Part shown: positions 1 to 5,747 of the stretch, one piece after another
Position numbering within the stretch: the first letter of the stretch is position 1
How the letters are laid out: each line of letters begins with the position of its first letter
Origin: Ignavibacteria bacterium UBA961
Lineage (GTDB): Bacteria > Bacteroidota > Ignavibacteria > Kapaibacteriales > UBA961
NCBI GenBank assembly: GCA_002293005.1
Contig: DBCJ01000026.1
Location: forward strand, 1-11,907
DNA: 11,907 bases
Direction of reading: 5' to 3'
Notes under the pieces: model-generated
Told to the model about the DNA's origin: nothing
Database searches by the model: none
What the model saw: only the letters and a program-made list of their open reading frames with translations
Made by a program: the position numbers and the translations under genes

Positions 1-1040
1 ACAGTTTTGCGTAGTGGATCATCTGCATATTCCATGAGGATGTCAAGTCGACCCATCAAACCATATTTCGGTGCCAAAAATGTGGTTTCTGTCGACACAT
101 CATCACCATCAAATGAATCCAATACCGGATGCAAAGATTGTATGAGTTCCTGACAAAGCAGCTCCAATTTTTCCATGTCAGACTGATCACGAATTGCCGA
201 TAATGCCTGTAATGGCATGCTTTTGATCGTTGCAGCAATGATTTCTTGTGGAGATGCATATTCCCCTGAAATTTCTTTGTCCAACCAATTACCAACTATG
301 ATTCCGGCAAGCAAAGCAATTCCTGATTGCTTCTTGGAGAATTTTCGGATAAACATTGAACCGATGGAAATATGCTCGCCATTTCCACAGCATTCTGCCA
401 AGTCCGTGGCAGTATACAATAGATCGGGTTCAATAATGCATAGGGTTGAATCAGTAGAAATTGCATGATTTGAGTTGATAGATCTCACGCAATTCGAGAT
501 ATGAATCGTTGCTCCATGCCAGAGTTTATGACATGATTCATGAATGTCTTGAATATCAAAATGCACTTCACGCTGAAATTCATCGAAGCATATGATATGT
601 GTATGTTTTTGATACTTTGACCAAGATTGAATCGTTCCTCTAAACAATGGAATCTCAATAGTCGAATCTTGCTCCGATATCGAGGGCAATTCCACATTAT
701 ATTCCTGTGGATTTCCTGCCAGAATGGAGAGTATTGCCCTTGTTGTCAATCGCGCTTCTTCCATTCTTTCACTTGTAGCCGATTTCTTTTTCAGATTGAT
801 GAATATGCCATAGAGTAATCCTGCTTTTTTGAATTGAGGATATTTCTGAATGAGAAAAGTCCATTCGGCAAAATGAGATGAGAACAATTGCAATTCGGAA
901 GATAGAATCAATGATATGATTTGATTCAGTATGTCTTCATATTCCCCAAAATGCACTCCATGATCGCATGCATGTTCTTGGAGAGAAGGCAGTTCATCGA
1001 GTATTGAATGTATATGCAATATGATTGATTGATCGAGCAT
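1..1040 (-). CDS. Dna2/Cas4-like nuclease-helicase, N-terminal part (partial, runs off left edge)
   Basis: Reading from an ATG at 1040 toward base 1 gives 346 codons plus two bases without a stop, so this is a real gene whose C-terminus lies outside the window. Residues 1-125 are mostly helical with no motif I know. Residues 131-200 alternate hydrophobic residues like a small beta-barrel. After that come EPDLLYTATDLAECC (204-218) and, near the edge, PKYGLMGRLDIL (324-335). GLMGRLD, with D333, looks like the first metal-binding motif of a PD-(D/E)XK nuclease of the Cas4/Dna2 type; the matching ExK motif would fall just outside. In that family a nuclease with Cys residues near the EPD segment is followed by a superfamily 1 helicase and acts in DNA end processing; C217/C218 could be iron-sulfur ligands. 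An in-frame ATG at 1091 would add 17 residues but abuts the lpd terminator T-run. The open frame is certain; the family is inferred from remembered motif patterns. Confidence 0.6.
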   Translation of the reverse strand, partial: MLDQSIILHIHSILDELPSLQEHACDHGVHFGEYEDILNQIISLILSSELQLFSSHFAEWTFLIQKYPQFKKAGLLYGIFINLKKKSATSERMEEARLTTRAILSILAGNPQEYNVELPSISEQDSTIEIPLFRGTIQSWSKYQKHTHIICFDEFQREVHFDIQDIHESCHKLWHGATIHISNCVRSINSNHAISTDSTLCIIEPDLLYTATDLAECCGNGEHISIGSMFIRKFSKKQSGIALLAGIIVGNWLDKEISGEYASPQEIIAATIKSMPLQALSAIRDQSDMEKLELLCQELIQSLHPVLDSFDGDDVSTETTFLAPKYGLMGRLDILMEYADDPLRKT

Positions 1041-1063
1041 GAGTGACAGTTGAATTGTGAAGT

Positions 1064-1072
1064 TGCAAAGTA
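1064..1072 (-). promoter_or_regulatory. possible promoter -7 element for the left-edge gene
   Basis: Read on the minus strand this is TACTTTGCA. It resembles the Bacteroidota -7 element (TAnnTTTG) but has one base fewer between TA and TTTG. It lies about 24 nt upstream of the ATG at 1040 and downstream of the lpd terminator, which is where a promoter for this gene would have to be if the terminator works. I see no convincing -33 TTG element. Confidence 0.25.
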
Positions 1073-1091
1073 CAGAGTTTGACAAAGACAT

Positions 1092-1122
1092 AAAAAAAGG
1101 TGTCTGAATTTCAGACACCTTT
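1092..1122 (-). terminator. rho-independent terminator of lpd
   Basis: A 10-bp perfect stem (1098-1107 paired with 1111-1120) encloses a 3-nt loop. On the minus strand it is followed by seven T residues (1092-1098). It starts about 24 nt after the lpd stop. Flanking A:T bases can lengthen the stem. It separates lpd from the left-edge gene on the same strand. Confidence 0.85.
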
Positions 1123-1143
1123 GTGTGTTTTTGTTTGCCAAGA

Positions 1144-2550
1144 TTAGAAATTCACTGCTTCGCCCCATGCACCGGCCGCTGCTTCCATAACGGCTTCCGA
1201 GAGAGTTGGATGAGCATGGATGGTACGGAACAATGTTGGCCCTGTGGCTTCGAGTGAGCGTGCAAGACCAAGTTCAGCGATCATTTCCGTTACATCCGGA
1301 CCAATCATGTGCGCGCCGAGAAGTTCGCCATATTTCGCATCAAAAATGAGCTTCACGAAACCGGCTGTTTTGCCGATTCCATGCGCCTTTCCAGATGCTG
1401 TAAATGGAAACTTTCCAACTTTGAGTTCATAACCGGCTTCTCTTGCTTTTGCTTCTGTGAGACCAACGCTGGCAACTTGTGGATTGCAATATGTACAACC
1501 TGGAATATTGTCATAGTCAACGCCATGCGTTTCATGTCCGGAGATAAATTCGGCACAAACAATGCCTTCCGCAGATGCTTTATGGGCAAGCCATGGTGGA
1601 CCTGCAACATCACCGATGGCATAGACGCCTTCAACATTTGTACGAAGATATTTATCGACAACAATCCAACCTCTTTCCATTTTCACGCCCAATTGCTCAA
1701 GTCCGATACCTTCGATATTGGCTTGGACGCCTACGGCATTCAGTGCTCTATCTGCGATGAGTGTTTCTTGCGTTCCATCTTTTTTCTCAACAAGAACTTC
1801 CACGCCTTTCTTTGTCGGTTTTGCTGAAATCACTCTCGTTTGAGTGAGAATATTCATGCCCGCTTTTTTGAAATTACGCTCCAATTCCTTGGACACATCA
1901 ATATCTTCAACCGGTACAATATTCGGCATCATTTCAACGATGGTGACATTGGTGCCATATGCATTGTAGAAATATGCAAGCTCAACACCGATGGCACCGG
2001 CGCCGATAACGATCAAAGAACCTGGATTTTCTCTTTGGAAAATTGCATCGGTTGAAGTCCAAACATGCTTGTGATCGACTTCAATGAAAGGGAACATGCG
2101 GGTGCGAGCACCGGTGGCGATGATCACATTCTTGCATGAAATCGTATCTGTGACGGCATTTGTATTTGGATCGCGTACTTCCACTTTAGAGCGAGAAAGA
2201 ACTGTTCCATGACCGGTGACTTGTTGTACTTTATTCTTTTTGAAGAGAAAGCTCACACCATTAGACATACGATCAGCAACTTCACGACTTCTATCGATTG
2301 CACGAGAGAAATCAACATCCATTTTCTGAATATTGAATCCAAAATCAGATGCATTCTTGAAAAAATTCATGTACTCGGCATTTTTGAGTAGAGATTTACT
2401 TGGAATACATCCAACATTCAAGCAAACTCCACCGAGTTTGTCTTTTTCCACGCAAATGGTTTTGAGGCCAAGTTGAGATGCGCGAATCGCGGCTACATAA
2501 CCGCCCGGACCGCTTCCAACGACAACGAGGTCGCATTCATGTTGAGTCAT
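1144..2550 (-). CDS. lpdA: dihydrolipoyl dehydrogenase (E3)
   Basis: This 468-residue flavoprotein disulfide reductase reoxidises protein-bound dihydrolipoamide with NAD+ in 2-oxoacid dehydrogenase complexes and the glycine cleavage system, in the cytoplasm. The FAD-binding GSGPGG is at residues 12-17. The redox disulfide is in GGVCLNVGCIPSK (C43 and C48). ATGAR is at 145-149, the NAD-binding GAGAIG at 183-188, and the second FAD motif YAIGD lies around residue 310. The C-terminal dimer domain carries HPTLSE with the catalytic H447-E452 pair. Length is normal for the family. The start at 2550 has TAGGAAA as a weak ribosome-binding site about 6 nt upstream. No E1, E2 or lipoyl gene is in view, so the partner complex is unknown. 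It sits 63 bp downstream of the TlpA-like gene on the same strand with no clear terminator between, so read-through is possible, although it has its own candidate promoter. Confidence 0.96.
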   Translation of the reverse strand: MTQHECDLVVVGSGPGGYVAAIRASQLGLKTICVEKDKLGGVCLNVGCIPSKSLLKNAEYMNFFKNASDFGFNIQKMDVDFSRAIDRSREVADRMSNGVSFLFKKNKVQQVTGHGTVLSRSKVEVRDPNTNAVTDTISCKNVIIATGARTRMFPFIEVDHKHVWTSTDAIFQRENPGSLIVIGAGAIGVELAYFYNAYGTNVTIVEMMPNIVPVEDIDVSKELERNFKKAGMNILTQTRVISAKPTKKGVEVLVEKKDGTQETLIADRALNAVGVQANIEGIGLEQLGVKMERGWIVVDKYLRTNVEGVYAIGDVAGPPWLAHKASAEGIVCAEFISGHETHGVDYDNIPGCTYCNPQVASVGLTEAKAREAGYELKVGKFPFTASGKAHGIGKTAGFVKLIFDAKYGELLGAHMIGPDVTEMIAELGLARSLEATGPTLFRTIHAHPTLSEAVMEAAAGAWGEAVNF

Positions 2551-2593
2551 GGTGATTTCCTATGGGATTCTGATGATTGCTAATTCAAGTCTG

Positions 2594-2601
2594 CGAATAT
2601 A
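2594..2601 (-). promoter_or_regulatory. candidate promoter -7 element of lpd
   Basis: The minus strand reads TATATTCG followed by CA, matching the Bacteroidota -7 pattern TAnnTTTG at all fixed positions but one. It ends 43 nt before the lpd ATG and lies in the gap after the TlpA-like stop codon at 2614. No well-spaced TTG was found further upstream. Prediction from pattern only. Confidence 0.35.
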
Positions 2602-2613
2602 CCGTATTGCTGA

Positions 2614-3189
2614 TTATTTCTTGTTCAGCAATTCCGTGATTTTTGCTCTGATGGCATCGCTTTCAGAAAGTGGATTGACATCTTTCAAAGCGACATTACC
2701 TTCTTGGTCAAGTATCCAAACGCTGGGAATTGAGCCGATTCCATACAATATGGCGGCTTTATTATCCCAAAAATTGCCATCTGCTACTTGAATCCAAGAC
2801 ATTTGTTGTTCTTTGACATAATTCTTCCAAGTATCAAGATCTTTGTCAAGTGAAACACCCAAGAGAATAAAGTCCTTCTTCTTAAAGGTATTCCAGATAT
2901 TTTTGGCTTCAGGAATTGAGCGAATGCAAGGCGGACACCATGTTGCCCAAAAATCAATCATGACAACTTTCCCTTTAAGGGAAGATAATGTGAATGGCTT
3001 TCCATCTATGTCATTCATGGTAAAATCGGGAGCAGGTGTTCCAATATTCACTTGTGGAGCTGCTGGTGCAAATTCCTGAGTAGTTTCGCCTTCAGGAAGC
3101 TGTTGATTCTGAGGTTCATTCTGTTCATTGGCACATCCAATGAAGAACAATGAAAGAAAAACAAGTGATGCGATGCGTAGGCTAATCAT
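2614..3189 (-). CDS. TlpA-like thiol-disulfide oxidoreductase lipoprotein
   Basis: This 191-residue protein has a hydrophobic N-terminus (residues 4-18) ending in FIGC, with C19 as a probable lipidation site, so it is likely an envelope lipoprotein facing the periplasm. A Gln/Glu/Pro-rich linker (20-45) leads into a thioredoxin-like redoxin domain (about 48-190). Its active site is WCPPC (C85, C88), preceded by VVMIDFWAT, and the cis-proline is in GSIPS (P155). TlpA/ResA-type proteins reduce disulfides in exported proteins such as apocytochromes c; no cytochrome gene is nearby, so the substrate is unknown. The start is well bounded: an in-frame TAA lies two codons upstream of the ATG at 3189. 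The gene follows a peroxiredoxin and precedes lpd, making a loose run of dithiol-redox genes. The lipobox has Phe at -3, slightly atypical, so a cleaved soluble form remains possible. Confidence 0.9.
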   Translation of the reverse strand: MISLRIASLVFLSLFFIGCANEQNEPQNQQLPEGETTQEFAPAAPQVNIGTPAPDFTMNDIDGKPFTLSSLKGKVVMIDFWATWCPPCIRSIPEAKNIWNTFKKKDFILLGVSLDKDLDTWKNYVKEQQMSWIQVADGNFWDNKAAILYGIGSIPSVWILDQEGNVALKDVNPLSESDAIRAKITELLNKK

Positions 3190-3233
3190 TGTGCATTACC
3201 AAATTAATGAGCATGAAAACTACGGAATTGACA

Positions 3234-3270
3234 TAAAAAAAGCCCTCTCGGATAGATTCCGAAAGGGCTT
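3234..3270 (-). terminator. rho-independent terminator of the olsF-prx unit
   Basis: A 12-bp stem (3241-3252 paired with 3258-3269, with one G-U pair) encloses a 5-nt loop. On the minus strand it is followed by a run of Ts (3240-3235). It lies 18 nt downstream of the peroxiredoxin stop and upstream of the TlpA-like gene, so the two redox genes are probably separate transcription units. Confidence 0.87.
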
Positions 3271-3287
3271 GTGGAAAACTTTTAGGA

Positions 3288-3758
3288 TTATAATGAGGCT
3301 GCTGCTGACATGACAGCATCATAATTAGGCTCCACACCTGGATTTTCAGTGACTTCAACATATTGGATGATGCCATTTGCATCAATCAAATAGACTGCTC
3401 TTGCACTGACATCAAGACCGGGAACATTGGCAAGATTCGGGAAAAGAACATCATATGCTTTTGTCACTTCGCGATTCATATCTGAGAGAATCGGGAAATT
3501 CAATTCATTCTTTTTGGAAAATGCATCAGCACTGAATGGGAGATCCACACTCACACCGAAAATTTTCGCATTGGCTGAAGAGAGCTTGCCGAGATTGTCT
3601 CTGAATGTACACATTTCTTTCTCACAAACGCCTGTGAAAGCGGCAGGGAAGAATGCAAGAATGACAGATTGGCCCTTATATGAGCTCAATGTGTGTGGGG
3701 TCAATGTATTGTCGACCAAAGTGAAATCAGGGGCGGAATGTCCAACTGATAATGCCAT
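3288..3758 (-). CDS. peroxiredoxin (AhpC/TSA family, BCP/AhpE-like)
   Basis: This 156-residue thioredoxin-fold peroxidase has no signal peptide and is therefore cytoplasmic. It reduces hydrogen peroxide and organic or lipid hydroperoxides. The peroxidatic motif is FPAAFTGVC, fitting PxxxTxxC with P38, T42 and C45. A second Cys follows at C50, in the CxxxxC arrangement used for the resolving Cys in PrxQ/BCP enzymes. The conserved Arg is R120 in SARAVYLID. Length is normal for a 1-domain Prx. Its ATG lies 8 nt after the TAG of the acyltransferase gene, and an AGAGG ribosome-binding site overlaps that stop codon, so translation is probably coupled. The neighbouring gene makes membrane lipid, so protection against lipid peroxides is a plausible inference. 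The reductant is unknown. A terminator follows directly. Confidence 0.93.
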   Translation of the reverse strand: MALSVGHSAPDFTLVDNTLTPHTLSSYKGQSVILAFFPAAFTGVCEKEMCTFRDNLGKLSSANAKIFGVSVDLPFSADAFSKKNELNFPILSDMNREVTKAYDVLFPNLANVPGLDVSARAVYLIDANGIIQYVEVTENPGVEPNYDAVMSAAASL

Positions 3759-3766
3759 AAAAACCT

Positions 3767-5584
3767 CTATAAAATCTGTGAATAGTGATGCGAAGTATTA
3801 CAAAGATGAAAATTTCTGAAAACATTCAGGCCATCTTCACCGATATAACGCTCAAGCATTGAATCGTCTGCTTTCAATAAGTCAATCATCACAAGACAAT
3901 CAACCGCATCATTAAAGGCAGGATCGATGCCAAAACCACAGAATTTACCACCAAGTTTCATATACTGTCGAATTAATATGGGTATGCCCTTACCATCGGG
4001 CTCTATCTCCATGATCATGCTATTGATGACTTCGATATCTGAGTGGATTTTATCATTTCCTATCAATGCTTGAAAAGATTGGTATTGCTTGCCGGGCACA
4101 AAGGGATGTTTTGCCTTGATGCAAGAAGCAAAATCATAATCAAAACAATATTCTTTCAAGTATGAGATGATCAATTGTTTGGATAGGGGATGATAATTAT
4201 TGCTGATGCTCACGCTTCCAAAGAGAAAACGATATTGTTGTTGTTGAAGGATATATGCACCAATCCCTTTCCATAACAATTGCAGGGGCAAGAATGATCG
4301 TTGAAATTCCTTGCAGATGAATGCTCTGCCCAATTCCAATCCTTTGGGCATGAGTTCATGAAATCCTTGGGAATAGTGGAATAGTGTTTGAGTGTAGAGT
4401 CCATTCTTCCCAAAAACTTTTCGGAGATGGTCGGTTCTTCCCAATCTATATCCACCGATGATTCCATGACCCGCTTTATGCAATATCAATTGATCATATT
4501 CTGAATCAAATATATCTAGATCCAATGCCTTTCCGGTTCCTTCACCAACTTCTCTGAATGCGCATTCTCTCAATCTTCCGATCTCTCTCAAAATGGCCGG
4601 TTGAGTTTCAGCTTTTGCGACATACACCACATAGTCGCCTGATTCTGCCAGTATGTCTTGCTGAGTATATCTCTCCAATTCTTGTGAAATCTCATCCCAT
4701 GAGCCGGTTGGAATTTCTTGTTGATTGAGAGTTTGATTCTTTGATTGAATGGTGCGATCCAATTGTAGGAGATATGTTCTTTGTCTAATATATCGTGTGC
4801 AGTCGGTCTCGCTGATGAAAGTATTCAATAATTGCTTTTGAATCGGCTTTCCGACAGTGATGGATACATTGCCATGTTTCCTTTTGAGATATTCTCTTGG
4901 TAAGAGCATGGTTCTCAATCGAGGATGAATCAATCCCATGGCTTGGAATAACAGCGAATTGTGACCATGTATGAACATCGGGATAATGGTGGCATTGGTC
5001 ATTTTGGCCATTCGCACAATATTCGTATTCCAATATGGATCTGCAATCATTCCAATACTTGGCTGAAAATGAGAAACTTCACCTGCGGGAAAAATGCCCA
5101 ATATTCCCCCATCTTTCACCCAATGTATTGCCTCTTTGAGTCCTTTCCGATTTTCCGTAATTGCTTCATTTCCACCAAATGGATTCACGAAAATCATGCT
5201 TTCACGGAATTGCGGTATGCGACCCAATAATGAATTCGCCATTATTTTAAAATCCGGTCTGATGCTCCCCAATAATGAACCCAATATCACGCCTTCAATT
5301 CCACCAAAAGGATGATTTGCCACTACGATCACAGGTCCTTCTTTTGGAATAAGGTCCAGTCCATTAACTTCATATGTACAATTCATTGTATTGAGAACAG
5401 TATCATAAAAAGAATCTTGAGCTTGGTTCTTTGCCATTGCTTGTGCATACAGTGATGACATTTCCGTCAAACCAAGTGCATCTTCAATTGAGCGTTCGAT
5501 GAGAGAACCAATGGAAGGAAATGGGATACTTAATGTATTCCCGAATGAGAGAGCAAAGGGGTCTGCCTGCAAGTCTTTTTGCAT
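3767..5584 (-). CDS. olsF: bifunctional aminolipid acyltransferase (OlsF/GlsF-like): PlsC domain + GNAT-type N-acyltransferase
   Basis: This 605-residue fusion has two acyltransferase domains. The N-terminal PlsC/LPLAT domain (about 60-260) shows NHPFGGIEG (90-98, H91), then VNPFGG (133-138), FPAGEVSHF (165-173) and IIPMFIHG (200-207). The C-terminal domain (about 320-490) resembles the OlsB/hemolysin acyl-ACP N-acyltransferases: RECAFREVGEGTG (339-351), then GLELGRAFICKEFQR (415-429), then LFGSVSISNNY (454-464). In the known OlsF enzymes of Serratia and Flavobacterium the C-terminal half adds a 3-hydroxy fatty acid to the alpha-amino group of ornithine and the N-terminal half adds the second chain by ester linkage. 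Bacteroides uses separate homologues (GlsB, GlsA) on glycine, so the amino acid head group here is uncertain. It acts at the inner face of the inner membrane. An in-frame TAA lies four codons upstream of the ATG at 5584, and GAGGA is the ribosome-binding site. The gene is divergent from the hydrolase operon. Confidence 0.82.
   Translation of the reverse strand: MQKDLQADPFALSFGNTLSIPFPSIGSLIERSIEDALGLTEMSSLYAQAMAKNQAQDSFYDTVLNTMNCTYEVNGLDLIPKEGPVIVVANHPFGGIEGVILGSLLGSIRPDFKIMANSLLGRIPQFRESMIFVNPFGGNEAITENRKGLKEAIHWVKDGGILGIFPAGEVSHFQPSIGMIADPYWNTNIVRMAKMTNATIIPMFIHGHNSLLFQAMGLIHPRLRTMLLPREYLKRKHGNVSITVGKPIQKQLLNTFISETDCTRYIRQRTYLLQLDRTIQSKNQTLNQQEIPTGSWDEISQELERYTQQDILAESGDYVVYVAKAETQPAILREIGRLRECAFREVGEGTGKALDLDIFDSEYDQLILHKAGHGIIGGYRLGRTDHLRKVFGKNGLYTQTLFHYSQGFHELMPKGLELGRAFICKEFQRSFLPLQLLWKGIGAYILQQQQYRFLFGSVSISNNYHPLSKQLIISYLKEYCFDYDFASCIKAKHPFVPGKQYQSFQALIGNDKIHSDIEVINSMIMEIEPDGKGIPILIRQYMKLGGKFCGFGIDPAFNDAVDCLVMIDLLKADDSMLERYIGEDGLNVFRNFHLCNTSHHYSQIL
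3789..3797 (-). promoter_or_regulatory. possible internal promoter for the peroxiredoxin gene
   Basis: The minus strand reads TACTTCGCA, close to the sequence in front of the left-edge gene (TACTTTGCA). It lies 30 nt upstream of the peroxiredoxin ATG, inside the last codons of the acyltransferase gene. It could give peroxiredoxin expression independent of the upstream gene, but the support is only this resemblance. Confidence 0.2.
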
Positions 5585-5613
5585 GATGTCCTCGAATTAC
5601 TAAATGCTGCATT

Positions 5614-5621
5614 CGAACTTA
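5614..5621 (-). promoter_or_regulatory. candidate promoter -7 element of olsF
   Basis: The minus strand reads TAAGTTCG, the same TAnnTTCG form as in front of lpd. It ends 29 nt before the ATG at 5584 in the divergent intergenic region. It lies inside an 18-bp imperfect palindrome centred on TTCGAA (5606-5623), which could also be a protein-binding site. Confidence 0.33.
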
Positions 5622-5626
5622 GCATC

Positions 5627-5713
5627 AGGAGGATTATGCAATTATTAAGATATTCGAAATTTAGTTTACCTATTCATAATAAAGACACTGAATATCATAC
5701 TGATTTTCCCTAA
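5627..5713 (+). other. possible 25-codon leader ORF with consensus Shine-Dalgarno
   Basis: AGGAGG at 5627-5632 is followed 3 nt later by an ATG (5636) that opens 25 codons and stops at TAA 5711-5713, 34 nt before the M1 peptidase ATG. The peptide would begin MQLLRYSKFSL and has no recognisable domain or signal peptide. The spacing of 3 nt is shorter than optimal, and the M1 promoter may overlap the end of the ORF, which would leave it untranscribed from there. It may be chance in an AT-rich divergent region, or a leader peptide of the operon. Confidence 0.2.
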
Positions 5714-5721
5714 ATTGCGCA
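5711..5721 (+). promoter_or_regulatory. possible promoter -7 element of the secreted hydrolase operon
   Basis: TAAATTGCGCA lies 26 nt before the M1 peptidase ATG. It shares TA, TT and GCA with the sequences in front of lpd and the peroxiredoxin gene but fits TAnnTTTG poorly. Position is right for a promoter with a short leader; sequence support is weak. Confidence 0.2.
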
Positions 5722-5747
5722 TCCACATTGAATAGTAGGGAATACAC

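Noticed and set aside
1089..1091. ATG at 1091 as start of the left-edge gene
   Set aside because: It directly follows the T-run of the lpd terminator with no ribosome-binding site; the ATG at 1040, downstream of a promoter-like sequence, is preferred but not proven.
926..1168. 80-codon minus-strand frame over the start of the left-edge gene
   Set aside because: It overlaps the end of lpd, the terminator and the first codons of the longer open frame in another phase; the longer frame explains the region better.
1309..1827. 172-codon open frame on the plus strand opposite lpd
   Set aside because: It lies fully inside the convincing lpd gene on the other strand, has no signal, domain or ribosome-binding site, and its composition is that of an antisense shadow.
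3427..3819. 130-codon plus-strand frame across the peroxiredoxin gene
   Set aside because: Antisense shadow of the peroxiredoxin gene; no recognisable motif and no ribosome-binding site.
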